Shown one piece after another: positions 24,692 to 33,941 of a DNA stretch of 42,570 nt. Positions within the stretch are counted from its first letter, which is position 1. Each line of letters starts with the position of its first letter. This DNA is from Deltaproteobacteria bacterium (GTDB lineage Bacteria; Myxococcota_A; Polyangia; HGW-17; JAJRWW01), in the NCBI GenBank assembly GCA_029938605.1, contig JAOZUO010000063.1, positions 1 through 42,570 on the forward strand. The letters run 5' to 3'. The translations under genes were made by a program, and so were the position numbers. The notes beneath the pieces are model-generated. The model was not told where the DNA came from, did not search any database, and worked only from the letters and a program-made list of their open reading frames with translations.

Positions 24692-24712
24692 CTGTTGGAA
24701 AATCAGACAGTC
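24692..24712. promoter_or_regulatory. 21-bp dyad shared by divergent promoters (candidate enhancer)
   Basis: CTGTTGGAAAA, 3 bases, then GACAGTC. Its CTGT and ACAG arms are 11 bases apart. It is centred about 97 bp from the -24 of the minus promoter and 89 bp from the -24 of the plus promoter. A near copy occurs at 26957-26977 in the next divergent gap. This is the arrangement expected for a binding site shared by two sigma-54 promoters. Confidence 0.6.
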
Positions 24713-24790
24713 GCAAAATACTACAGGGGGGATCCCGGTTTTGGGCGCCCATGGGGCCCAGGTTTCCAACGGTCCAGCGGTCTTTGGTGC

Positions 24791-24806
24791 TGGCACGAAA
24801 TTTGAT
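24791..24806 (+). promoter_or_regulatory. Sigma-54-type promoter, Ser/Thr kinase gene
   Basis: TGGCACGAAATTTGAT has a perfect -24 heptamer and the same TTGAT -12 box as the divergent promoter at 24590-24605. The predicted start is near 24817, so translation should begin downstream of it, at 24820 or 24841 and not at 24751. Confidence 0.5.
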
Positions 24807-24840
24807 GGGTTTTGCGCAGATGATGGAACGCGAGCGAACA

Positions 24841-26343
24841 ATGCCGCTGCTCGAGCGACTGCGAAGGCGTCCCAAGGGGGGCGCGGTGACCTATCGGCAG
24901 CGGGCCCTGTTGTTGGCCATGCGAGGACAGTACCGCGAGGCTGCGGCGCTGCTGCTGGCCAACCTGCCCCTGCCATTGAGCCGTACGGGATCCGAGGAGG
25001 CCGAGCACCGGCGGCAAGCATCCCTCGCGGCGACCTACCTGACCAAGGCGGGCGAAACCGAAACCGGTGCGCGACTGATGGAGCTGCTGGACCGGAGGTC
25101 GGATGCGCTGGAGCCATCGCCCATAAGGCCACCGACCTCGCGGCCGGCGAGCCCGCACCCCACCGTCGATCTGGAAAAGACGCCTGCCCGGGACGCCTTG
25201 GGCCAGGGGGGGACCGTTCCCATCGGGGACGAGCGGTCCGCTACGTTGGCGCCCAAGGAGGGGCCCAGTCCTATGGATGTGGGGCCCACTATGATGGCCA
25301 AGGTTCCGTCAGTGATCGCCGGCTCCGGTGTTGTCGGCCCGTCGAGTGAGCCCTTGGCTTTGCCCCTGGAGCCTTTGGGGGCTGGGCGACCTACGGGCAA
25401 GTACTCGATATCGCCGGAGCTCATGCTTGAGCTCCAGTCCCTGCAGACCGCTCGGAGCTTGAGCCCCAGACCATCGACGGATGGCCGGGGCGGCGTGATC
25501 TCGATGTATCCGTTCGATCTCGGCACGCGCATCGCGGATCGCTTTGTGCTGGAGGCACGGATCGGGCATGGGGGCATGGCGGCGGTCTATCGCGCCCGGG
25601 ATCTCGAGCTGGAGGAGGACGTGGCCATCAAGGTCTTCGTCCAGCCCATGGGCGGCTCCGAGGCGGATCGCGAAGGGCTGCGTCGCTTCCGGCAGGAGCT
25701 GAAGCTGTCGCGCCAGCTCGTGCACCCCAACGTGATCCGCGTCTATGACATCGGCGTCCACGAGGCCCGGCGTTACATCACCATGGAGCTGCTCCATGGC
25801 ACGAGCCTTCAGGACCTCCTCGGTGCGCCCGTGGATCCGGCCCTGGCCCTGTGCTTGCTCTTGCAGGCCTGCGAAGGAGTCCATCTGGCGCATTCCCAGG
25901 GGGTGATCCATCGGGATCTCAAACCCGACAACCTCTTTGTTACCACCGAGGGCGTGGTGAAGGTCATGGACTTCGGCATCGCCAAGTGCTCGCATGTCCG
26001 AGGGGTCACCCTGGCGGGCACCACGGCGGGCACTCCGGAGTACATGTCCCCCGAGCAGATCAGTGACTTCTCCGCCGTGGGCCCCGCGGCGGACCAGTAC
26101 AGCCTGGGAGTGGTGGCCTACGAGCTGCTCACGGGGGTGCTTCCCTTCGAGCACACCCAGCTCGTGAAGCTGTTCTGGATGCACCTGGAACACTCCCCCC
26201 CGCCCCTGCGTCAGCACCACCCCGCACTGTCGGAGGAGCTCGAGGCGGCGGTGCTGCGCATGCTCGCCAAGGATCCGAAAGATCGCTATCCGGATCTGCC
26301 CGGTCTCCTGGCCGAGCTTACCCGTCTTCGTGACGCCCAATAG
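24841..26343 (+). CDS. Serine/threonine protein kinase (PknB/Hanks type), cytosolic
   Basis: 500 aa from ATG 24841. The frame is open from 24751, but the first 30 codons overlap a sigma-54-type promoter and have weak GC bias at third positions; ATGs at 24820 and 24823 are alternatives. Residues 1-80 resemble helical tetratricopeptide-like repeats (TYRQRALLLAMRGQYREAAALLL). A Pro/Ser-rich linker follows, then a complete Hanks kinase domain (~235-498): IGHGGMAAVY, Lys264 (VAIKVF), HRDLKPDN (357-364), DFGIAK (Asp377), GTPEYMSPEQ, DQYSLGVVAYELLTG. There is no transmembrane segment or extracellular sensor. Its place among two-component genes suggests cross-talk by Ser/Thr phosphorylation. Confidence 0.93.
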   Translation: MPLLERLRRRPKGGAVTYRQRALLLAMRGQYREAAALLLANLPLPLSRTGSEEAEHRRQASLAATYLTKAGETETGARLMELLDRRSDALEPSPIRPPTSRPASPHPTVDLEKTPARDALGQGGTVPIGDERSATLAPKEGPSPMDVGPTMMAKVPSVIAGSGVVGPSSEPLALPLEPLGAGRPTGKYSISPELMLELQSLQTARSLSPRPSTDGRGGVISMYPFDLGTRIADRFVLEARIGHGGMAAVYRARDLELEEDVAIKVFVQPMGGSEADREGLRRFRQELKLSRQLVHPNVIRVYDIGVHEARRYITMELLHGTSLQDLLGAPVDPALALCLLLQACEGVHLAHSQGVIHRDLKPDNLFVTTEGVVKVMDFGIAKCSHVRGVTLAGTTAGTPEYMSPEQISDFSAVGPAADQYSLGVVAYELLTGVLPFEHTQLVKLFWMHLEHSPPPLRQHHPALSEELEAAVLRMLAKDPKDRYPDLPGLLAELTRLRDAQ

Positions 26344-26357
26344 AAGGTGCGGCGGGA

Positions 26358-26798
26358 CTACAGCGTGGGGGGGCGCTGTTGCCTACGTCGGGCGTTGGCC
26401 CTGCCGTCGCCCGGACGGCCTCTACGCGTTGCCGGGTACCCGAGCTCGATGAGTTGGCGCTGGATCTCGGGTAGCTCCAGGGGTTTGCGCATAAATGAAC
26501 AGGCTCCGGCATCAATGGCGTTGTCCATCAGGTGGGGCTCAGACGACCCGGTCATGACGATGGCCTCGGCGCTCGGTTGCGTCTGTCGCAGAAGCCGGAG
26601 AACGTCGAGCCCCTCACTCTCATTGGCGGTGGTGAGATGCACGTCCAGGATGGCGGCGTCTACACGTTGGTGTGTAACAGCATGCACGGCCTGGGTCACC
26701 GTTCGGGAGGTGAGAAGGCGTACACCCGGTCGATCCAGCGCCATGGTGAGCAGCTCCAGGATCGCGAGATCATCGTCGACCAGCAGCAGGGTATACAT
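26358..26798 (-). CDS. Single-domain response regulator
   Basis: 146 aa from ATG 26798, fixed by GGAGGAG just upstream and by a sigma-54 promoter 27 nt before it; the 30-codon upstream extension covers that promoter. The receiver is complete: VDDD acidic pocket (8-10), Asp52 (AAILDVHLT), Thr83 (IVMTGSS), Lys105 (MRKPLE). After the receiver there is only a short Arg-rich tail (TRRGRPGDGRANARRRQQR). With no output domain it probably acts by protein-protein contact or as a phosphate shuttle. Its 3' end faces the kinase gene with a 14-bp gap. Confidence 0.92.
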   Translation of the reverse strand: MYTLLLVDDDLAILELLTMALDRPGVRLLTSRTVTQAVHAVTHQRVDAAILDVHLTTANESEGLDVLRLLRQTQPSAEAIVMTGSSEPHLMDNAIDAGACSFMRKPLELPEIQRQLIELGYPATRRGRPGDGRANARRRQQRPPTL

Positions 26799-26835
26799 GG
26801 CTCCTCCATACGATTCTAGCGCCTCCTGTATCTGC

Positions 26836-26851
26836 TGCAGATGGTGTGCCA
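26836..26851 (-). promoter_or_regulatory. Sigma-54 promoter, single-domain response regulator
   Basis: The minus strand reads TGGCACACCATCTGCA: -24 TGGCAC, -12 CTGCA, exact GG-N10-GC spacing. The predicted start is near 26825, giving a 27-nt leader with GGAGGAG and then ATG 26798. This is one of the cleanest sigma-54 promoters in the window. Confidence 0.75.
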
Positions 26852-26956
26852 AGTATTGTGACATGGGAATTTGTCGTGAGATCCCCAAAACAGTGTGGAT
26901 GCGGTGGACACTGGGCCGCGGCTGGAGCCTGTTTTAGATTGCTGCGAGATCCGACA

Positions 26957-26977
26957 CTGTTGGAAAACTCGACAGTC
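26957..26977. promoter_or_regulatory. Second copy of the 21-bp dyad in a divergent gap
   Basis: CTGTTGGAAAA, 3 bases, then GACAGTC, with arms ACTGT and ACAGT. It is centred about 116 bp from the minus -24 element (26851) and 128 bp from the plus -24-like element (27095). ATCCGACAC overlaps its left end (26949-26957) and recurs at 30659-30667 upstream of the sigma-54 activator gene. Confidence 0.6.
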
Positions 26978-27094
26978 TCTCGGTGGCCCCCGGCGCGGCG
27001 AATTCTCGGTTTCGTCCCGCAGGAGGTATTGTAGCTCCGTCTTCTGGAGGTGATTCGCTGGGCTCCCCTGCGGGCTGGTGACCGTCACACCACT

Positions 27095-27110
27095 TGGCAT
27101 ATTTGTTGAA
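27095..27110 (+). promoter_or_regulatory. Weak sigma-54-like element before HD-GYP regulator
   Basis: TGGCATATTTGTTGAA keeps GG-N10-GA spacing and the TTGA -12 box seen at 24590 and 24791. The predicted start (~27121) is only about 6 nt before ATG 27127, so if it is real the protein may start at ATG 27151. Confidence 0.3.
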
Positions 27111-27126
27111 GGGATCCTGGCTTACC

Positions 27127-28335
27127 ATGGACGAAAACTCACACCAGCTAATGCAGCCCAAGCGGAGCCGGGTTCTGGTGGTGGATGACGAGGAGGTGGT
27201 GCGGAGGGTTCTGTCGCAGTTTTTGGAGAAGATGGGGCATGTACCCCTCATTGCCCAGGACGGCGAAGGGGCTTTGGCCCAGCTCTCTCCCGAGGTGGAC
27301 CTGATCTATCTGGACTGCGAGCTGCCCGGGATGAACGGCGTCGAGATCACTCGGCGCATCCGGGAGCAGCGCGAGTACCGGGCCGTTCCCATCATCATGA
27401 TCACCGGCCACAAGGATCGCTCCACCCGCATCCGCGCCCTGGAGGCCGGGGTCAGCGACTTTTTGACCAAGCCCTTCGACACGGTGGAGCTGCGCCTGCG
27501 CACCGACACCCTCCTCGCGCTCAAGCACTCCCGGGAGACCATGGAGCGACAGCGCATCAGCCTCGAGTCCGTGGTGGCCGAGCGGTCCGCCGCGGTGAAC
27601 CACGCCTTGAAGGAGGTGGAGCACCAGCGGGATCAGCTCCGTCTGGCCCATCTGGAGACCCTGGAGCGGCTGGCCCTGGCCGCCGAGTACAAGGATCGGG
27701 ACACGGCCAGCCACATTCACCGGGTGGGCGCCCTGTGTGCGCTGCTGGCCCAGCGGTGGGGTTGCGCCCGGGCCGAGGTGGAGCTGATCCGTCTGGCCGC
27801 GCCCCTGCACGACGTGGGCAAGCTCGGCATCCCCGATGAGATCCTCATGGCCCCCCGGCGACTCACTCCCGAGGAGCGAGAGGTCATGCAGGGCCACTCC
27901 GAGATCGGCGCCCGCATCCTGGGAGGGTCGAGCAGCGAGGTGTTGCGGGCGGCCGAGGAGATCGCCCGCACCCACCATGAGTGGTGGGACGGCAGCGGCT
28001 ATCCCCATGGGTTGGTAGGCGAGGAGATCCCGCTGACCGGGCGGATCACGGCCGTGGCCGATGTGTTCGACGCCCTCACCAGTCGGCGTCCGTACAAAAA
28101 AGCATTCTCGAATGAGGAGTCCCTCGAGATCATGCGCGAAGGGCGCGGCAGTCATTTCCAGACGGAGCTGTTCGATCTGCTGGAGTCACTGATGGATGAC
28201 GTGGTCCGGATTCAGCAGGACCATCGGGAGGGAAGTCCGATGAGCTTGACCCAGGCGGCCGAGGACTCCGGACCGGTCATGACCCCCTCGCAGCCCTTCT
28301 CCGCCTGGAGGGCCGTGGATCCCTCCGGGCGTTGA
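27127..28335 (+). CDS. HD-GYP response regulator (cyclic di-GMP phosphodiesterase)
   Basis: 402 aa from ATG 27127 (an ATG at 27151 is possible). The receiver (about 15-135) has VVDDEE, Asp63 (IYLDCELP), Thr and Lys (FLTKPFD). A short coiled linker follows (LESVVAERSAAVNHALKEVEHQ). Then comes the HD-GYP domain: HDVGKLGIPDEIL (His228/Asp229), HHEWWDGSGYP (Gly291-Tyr292-Pro293), AVADVFDALTSRRPYK. The metal ligands and GYP motif are intact, so it should hydrolyse cyclic di-GMP when phosphorylated. It is followed after 9 bp by the hybrid kinase, its likely partner. Confidence 0.95.
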   Translation: MDENSHQLMQPKRSRVLVVDDEEVVRRVLSQFLEKMGHVPLIAQDGEGALAQLSPEVDLIYLDCELPGMNGVEITRRIREQREYRAVPIIMITGHKDRSTRIRALEAGVSDFLTKPFDTVELRLRTDTLLALKHSRETMERQRISLESVVAERSAAVNHALKEVEHQRDQLRLAHLETLERLALAAEYKDRDTASHIHRVGALCALLAQRWGCARAEVELIRLAAPLHDVGKLGIPDEILMAPRRLTPEEREVMQGHSEIGARILGGSSSEVLRAAEEIARTHHEWWDGSGYPHGLVGEEIPLTGRITAVADVFDALTSRRPYKKAFSNEESLEIMREGRGSHFQTELFDLLESLMDDVVRIQQDHREGSPMSLTQAAEDSGPVMTPSQPFSAWRAVDPSGR

Positions 28336-28344
28336 CGGCGCAGC

Positions 28345-30615
28345 ATGGCGTTGCACGCACCCGAGCGTTTGGTACTCTCAGTGTTCATGGGGACGGAGAA
28401 CAACACGAAGCGCGCTGACGAAAACCAGCCCGAAGTTTTCGGGGTCGATGGGGTCGGCCCCACCGGGTATCGGCGGCTGGCGCGGCTCCTGGTGGATCCC
28501 TGGTCCCGGCTTCCGGCTCCGGACGCCTTTCGAGCGCGGGTGGTGGCCACCCTGGTGCTGGCGAACCTGGTGACTAGCGTTCTGGCCACCGTGGCAGTAG
28601 CGATTTTTTTGACCGGGATAGCACCGGCGTTCTTCGGGCTTTTTGGTGCCATCGGCGTCGCGAACGCGGGTCTGTACCTGGTCGCTCGCACCCGTCACTA
28701 TCGTTGGCCCGGGCTGTTCCTGGTGGCGTGGGTGCCCGCCGGGGTGATCCCGGCAGTTCTGATGATCCCGGACCCCGCTACGTTTGCCATCGCCATGTGC
28801 TGGTTGATCATCGGCGTCGGTATCTCCAGCTTCCTGCTGCCCGGATGGGTTTCGGTCCTGGTGCTGGCGCTGAACCTGGTGATCCCCGTGGTGATGGTGC
28901 GCGCGACGGGCCACCCTCTGTCCATGGTGGCCGGGCTGGACCTCTTTATCTTTGCAGCCTCATTTTTCATCCTGTTCCATAACTGGGTGATCCGGCGCAG
29001 CGAGCGTGTGGCTGAGCAGCAACGGGGGGATCGGCGGAGGCAGACCCTGGCCCGCCGGGAGGCAGAGGCTGCGTTGACCAGCCGGGAGGAGCAGCTCCGC
29101 ATTACGTTGGACTCCATCGGGGACGGGGTCATCGCCACGGATCCCGACGGCCGTATCGCCGAGCTGAATCCCACGGCGGCCGATCTCGCGGGCGTTGCTG
29201 CCCCCGACGTCCTGGGTCTGCACCTGGACCGGGTTTTGCGGTTGCTGGATCCCGATTCCGGCGCGCCCACCACCCTCGCCGAGCTGCAGGGAGAGGGGGC
29301 CTCGCCGGTGGAGGCCGTGCTGCTTCAAGGAGCGGACGACGTCATTCGACGGGTGGAGATCACCCGGGCGCCCATGCGGGACCTGGCGGGTGCGCACGTG
29401 GGTGAGGTCTTCGCCCTGCGAGATCACACCGAGCGGTTCGCCCTGCAGGAGCAGCTTCAGCAGGCCCAGCGGCTCGAGGCCGTGGGGCGGTTGGCCGGGG
29501 GTGTGGCCCACGACTTCAACAACCTGCTCTTTTCCATCAGCAGCCTCACCGAGCTCATGGAGATGACCGCCGACGAGTCCTTTCCCTTCCACCAGGATCT
29601 GCGGGATATCCTCGAGGCGGTGGATCGCGGCTCGGCTCTCACGGCGCAGTTGCTGGCCTTCTCCAGCCGTCAGGTGCTCCGTATGGAGCTGCTGGATCTC
29701 GGCGCGGTGGCCGGCGAGCTGGCCAAGATGCTCCGCCGGGTCATCGGCGAGGACATAGAGCTGCGTTATCGTACGACGACTGGGTTGGGTCTGGTCCAGG
29801 CGGACCGCAGCCAGGTGGAGCAGATCCTGCTCAATCTGGCGCTCAACGCCCGGGAGGCCATGCCCGGCGGGGGCAAGATCACCGTGGAGACTGCCGATCT
29901 GGTCCTGGACGCGGCCGACGTGGAGCAGGCCCCGGAGGTGCCGCCCGGACACTATGTGCTCCTGGCGGTGAGCGACACGGGGGATGGCATGAGCGAGGAG
30001 GTGCGGGAGCACATCTTCGAGCCCTTCTTTTCCACCAAGGATCGGGGGCGGGGATCGGGTCTGGGGCTCTCCATGGTCTACGGCCTCGTCCAGCAGCACG
30101 GGGGCCATATTCAGGTACACAGCGCCGCGGACCAGGGCACGGTGTTCAAGATCTACCTGCCCGTGGTCGAGGCTGAGACGGCGGTCCGAGACCGGGGATC
30201 TGACGAGGCGACGGAGAAGCCGCTCCACGGTTCCGGAGAGACCATCCTGCTGGCCGAGGACGAGGAGATGCCACGCAAGCTCACCGCCCGTGCCCTGAAT
30301 CAGCTCGGGTACCGGGTGATCACGGCAAATGACGGGGTTCACGCCCTGGAGGTGGCCAGGGATCACCAGGGTCCCATCCATCTGCTGCTGTCGGATGTGC
30401 TGATGCCCCGCTTGACCGGCCCGGAGCTGTATCGAGAGCTGGCCCCCCAGCGGCCCCAGATGCGTGTGGTGTACCTGTCGGGGTACACCGACAGCACCAT
30501 CGTGGACCACGGCATGCTTGAGGAGGGCGTGCATTTCCTTCAGAAGCCCGTGTCTCTGCGGAAGCTGGCCCGAAAAGTACACCAGGCCCTGAGCGACCCT
30601 GGCTCGGGGACTTAG
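28345..30615 (+). CDS. Membrane hybrid histidine kinase with PAS and receiver
   Basis: 756 aa. About six transmembrane helices lie at residues 60-215 with no large periplasmic loop. A linker helix is followed by PAS (~245-365: LRITLDSIGDGVIATDPDGRIAELNPTA), HisKA with His389 in AGGVAHDFNNLLFSI, HATPase_c (LNLALNAREAMPGGG, DTGDGMSEEV, GSGLGLSMVYG) and a C-terminal receiver with Asp684 (LLLSDVLMP). HDFNNLL-type kinases often work with activators outside their own operon. The start at 28345 has no good Shine-Dalgarno sequence; ATG 28387 is an alternative. It probably shares a transcript with the HD-GYP gene. Confidence 0.94.
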   Translation: MALHAPERLVLSVFMGTENNTKRADENQPEVFGVDGVGPTGYRRLARLLVDPWSRLPAPDAFRARVVATLVLANLVTSVLATVAVAIFLTGIAPAFFGLFGAIGVANAGLYLVARTRHYRWPGLFLVAWVPAGVIPAVLMIPDPATFAIAMCWLIIGVGISSFLLPGWVSVLVLALNLVIPVVMVRATGHPLSMVAGLDLFIFAASFFILFHNWVIRRSERVAEQQRGDRRRQTLARREAEAALTSREEQLRITLDSIGDGVIATDPDGRIAELNPTAADLAGVAAPDVLGLHLDRVLRLLDPDSGAPTTLAELQGEGASPVEAVLLQGADDVIRRVEITRAPMRDLAGAHVGEVFALRDHTERFALQEQLQQAQRLEAVGRLAGGVAHDFNNLLFSISSLTELMEMTADESFPFHQDLRDILEAVDRGSALTAQLLAFSSRQVLRMELLDLGAVAGELAKMLRRVIGEDIELRYRTTTGLGLVQADRSQVEQILLNLALNAREAMPGGGKITVETADLVLDAADVEQAPEVPPGHYVLLAVSDTGDGMSEEVREHIFEPFFSTKDRGRGSGLGLSMVYGLVQQHGGHIQVHSAADQGTVFKIYLPVVEAETAVRDRGSDEATEKPLHGSGETILLAEDEEMPRKLTARALNQLGYRVITANDGVHALEVARDHQGPIHLLLSDVLMPRLTGPELYRELAPQRPQMRVVYLSGYTDSTIVDHGMLEEGVHFLQKPVSLRKLARKVHQALSDPGSGT

Positions 30616-30684
30616 GAGACCGGCGATGTTCTGGTTACGGTTTGATACGTGTAGGACAATCCGACACATTGGGATGGTTGGAAA

Positions 30685-30700
30685 TGGTACGGTGGGAGCC
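30685..30700 (+). promoter_or_regulatory. Degenerate sigma-54-like element before activator gene
   Basis: TGGTACGGTGGGAGCC keeps exact GG-N10-GC spacing, but both boxes are imperfect. ATCCGACAC (30659-30667) and TTGGAAA (30678-30684), parts of the dyad region at 26949-26977, lie directly upstream. The predicted start is about 70 nt before ATG 30781. Confidence 0.3.
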
Positions 30701-30740
30701 GGAGCTCCCCGAAGACGGATGCTCTGTTTCGTAGGTGGTT

Positions 30741-30768
30741 GTAGGTTGTAGGTTGTAGGTTGTAGGTT
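30741..30768. repeat. 7-bp tandem repeat, four units, in the 5' leader
   Basis: GTAGGTT is repeated four times and runs directly into the GGAGG that serves the ATG at 30781. The unit is not a multiple of three and lies outside the coding region, so copy-number change would alter the distance from promoter to ribosome binding site and not the reading frame. Confidence 0.85.
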
Positions 30769-30780
30769 GGAGGCTCAGAG

Positions 30781-32127
<1,347 letters not shown>

Positions 32128-32143
32128 CTCAATATAGGAGTCC

Positions 32144-32160
32144 CCCCGGCTTTGCCGGGG
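32144..32160. repeat. Hairpin repeat CCCCGGCTTTGCCGGGG, left copy
   Basis: It has a perfect 7-bp stem with a TTT loop, 17 bp after the stop of the activator gene. The same sequence, one pair longer, recurs in the same orientation at 32413. It could act as a terminator for the activator gene, but no T-run follows. Together the two copies look like the ends of a palindrome-associated mobile element. Confidence 0.6.
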
Positions 32161-32382
32161 AGGCCTTCACAGTTTGACATTTCCGGGAGTCGTTTCCGCC
32201 GTTGATGCGTTCGCTTCGCCCGCGCGAAGGAGCTTCACTCTGCCGCTCCAGCAGGACGCTGAGAGAGCGGCTGCCGTGAACTCCTCCACGCGAGCTTCGC
32301 TCTCTCTCCGATACTTGAGCGTGTGGGCCGTCAATGAAGTAAGCGCACCCCGAAAGGCACGAGAGCTGATCCGGCCTCCCCA

Positions 32383-32399
32383 AGCCGCTTTGAGCGGCT
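32383..32399. repeat. Internal hairpin AGCCGCT-TTG-AGCGGCT
   Basis: A perfect 7-bp stem of the same style as the two flanking CCCCGGC hairpins, 13 bp before the right copy. Subterminal hairpins of this kind occur in IS200/IS605-derived elements; the assignment is tentative. Confidence 0.45.
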
Positions 32400-32412
32400 C
32401 ACAATTGTAATG

Positions 32413-32431
32413 CCCCCGGCTTTGCCGGGGG
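32413..32431. repeat. Hairpin repeat CCCCCGGCTTTGCCGGGGG, right copy
   Basis: An 8-bp perfect stem with a TTT loop, followed by GATATTTACTTTTG. It is a direct copy of the hairpin at 32144, 269 bp away. The interval codes for nothing I can support. Confidence 0.6.
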
Positions 32432-32996
32432 ATATTTACTTTTGTTCAAGCTGCGAATGCGTCGCAAAAGGCGAAAGATCACATCTGGGGTAACAATGGG
32501 GCAACATTCGATGTCAAGTTGCGCCAATATATCAATGTCAAGTCGGGGGGTTAGAGAAAAATCAGATTTCGATTTCGGCGCGCAGAACGTGCCTTGGAGC
32601 CCCCTAGCCCGGGGTGGGCGTGAGGCCCGCAGGGCCATAGGGCTTCGTCGCCAGTGTCTGTGGTGCCGGTTCCTCTGTTAGTCAGTTAGGCCACACCTTC
32701 CCCCGGCTCCGGAGTACTGGAGAGTTAGCGGAGTCCTGTCGCCAGAGTGGTATGACGTCGCAACGCGGTACTTCACGCGGCGCTTCCGAAACGCGTCCTC
32801 GCCGTCTTCGAGCACGTGTAGTGCCGCCTCGCGTACCACGGGCTGCAGGACTATGCAGAGATGTCCCATCGCGCCACTGCCCCGTGACTTGTGATCACGG
32901 CCATGGCATACTCGCTTCGCACGTGTGGTTTGCCTCTGGACCGCTCCAAGTTAGAGGGACAGATATTGTAAACCATCGCACGGCGAGGAGGCCACC
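32432..32996. other. Intergenic stretch without recognisable gene
   Basis: About 560 bp between the hairpin element and the 32997 gene. Short reading frames exist on both strands, but none has a Shine-Dalgarno sequence, convincing codon bias or a recognisable domain. Plus-strand fragments around 32740-32970 read like broken protein sequence, so decayed mobile DNA is plausible but unproven. A possible -10 (TATTGT) lies near 32963, before the GAGGAGG that serves the next gene. Confidence 0.5.
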
Positions 32997-33941
32997 ATGA
33001 TCAAACACAGCGTAGTATTGATGGGTGGCACTCACGACGAGCTGCGGGTCTCCGCAACGACTCTACAAGAAGCAATAGGTGCGCTTGTAGACGGCGCACG
33101 AAAGGCCACACGCTTCGCCGTGGAGGGAGAGAGTGTGCGCCATGGCCCTCGCCCCACATGGCTCGATGCAGCATGCGCCATCGACATCACCGGGCTGTCA
33201 GCGGGGTCTGCAAACGTTGCTGTAGAAGCGCCGACCCTGCAAGAAGCAGATACCGAGAAGTTCGGTGACGGTGGACAGCGGAGCTTCTTCGAGGACCAGG
33301 AACGACTGCTCGGCGGACAGACAGCCGTCGACCTCTTCGGTAAGGTACTGGCTGCGGTAGTGGAAGGGCCCGTCGACGACGTGTCAGCGGACCGGGCACT
33401 TCTTGACACTTGCGCTCGTTTTGCCCGCACCGCGAGTGGCGCGTTCACTGGTGTGCAGCTGGTAGGGCTCCAGGGTAGATCGACTCCGTTGTTGGTTACT
33501 CCAGATCATGTGCCCCAAATTGAACTTCTTCGAGACGAGACGCCGCAGCCTCAAGCGGTGCGGCTGTCTGGTACGCTGGACACCATCTCCGCCTCGCGTG
33601 CCGACGTCATCCTCACCCTCAAGGACGGCACAAAGGTACCAGCGCGTCTGGAAGACCACGACTCTGACGTACTCAAGGAGCTGTTCGGTACAGACGTCGT
33701 TGCATTGGGAGTGGCTCACTTCAAACCTTCCGGACGTCTTCTGTTGTTGGACGTAGAGTCGATCTGTGCAGCGAGCAAGAGCGACCAGTTGTTCGAGACA
33801 ATGCCGACCGGCCGGAGGCACCTGCCAGTGGTGACCCCGGTTGGTCAAGACCCTACCGCAGGCGTATCCGCGTTTTTCGGAACGTGGCCCGGAGATGAGT
33901 CGGAACAAGATCTCCTCAAAGCGCTCAAGGTTATCGGATGA
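32997..33941 (+). CDS. Uncharacterised 314-aa protein coupled to a PIN toxin
   Basis: 314 aa with a strong GAGGAGG 6 bases before the ATG. The N-terminal half (about 1-120) is an alpha/beta region I do not recognise (TLQEAIGALVDGARKATRFAVEGESVRHG, ITGLSAGSANVAVEAP). The C-terminal part (about 195-255: LSGTLDTISASRADVILTLKDGTKVPARLE, GVAHFKPSGRLLLLDVESI) has the strand pattern of a small beta-barrel, possibly OB- or SH3-like. The stop overlaps the PIN gene start by 4 bp. That coupling puts it in the antitoxin position, although it is three to four times longer than a usual VapB. It could instead be an RNA-binding partner. Confidence 0.75.
   Translation: MIKHSVVLMGGTHDELRVSATTLQEAIGALVDGARKATRFAVEGESVRHGPRPTWLDAACAIDITGLSAGSANVAVEAPTLQEADTEKFGDGGQRSFFEDQERLLGGQTAVDLFGKVLAAVVEGPVDDVSADRALLDTCARFARTASGAFTGVQLVGLQGRSTPLLVTPDHVPQIELLRDETPQPQAVRLSGTLDTISASRADVILTLKDGTKVPARLEDHDSDVLKELFGTDVVALGVAHFKPSGRLLLLDVESICAASKSDQLFETMPTGRRHLPVVTPVGQDPTAGVSAFFGTWPGDESEQDLLKALKVIG

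Noticed and set aside
28960-30669. 569-aa minus-strand reading frame
   Set aside because: Lies opposite the hybrid histidine kinase, whose motifs are clear; the antisense translation is rich in His/Gln/Arg, typical of a complement frame.
32129-32638. Small minus-strand reading frames across the hairpin element (84 and 79 aa)
   Set aside because: Their ends are translations of the hairpin itself (PPAKPG) and they have no codon bias or ribosome binding site.
32752-33000. 82-aa plus-strand frame before the 314-aa gene
   Set aside because: No Shine-Dalgarno sequence, no conserved motif, and it overlaps the ribosome binding site of the next gene; possibly debris of a mobile gene, but I could not identify it.
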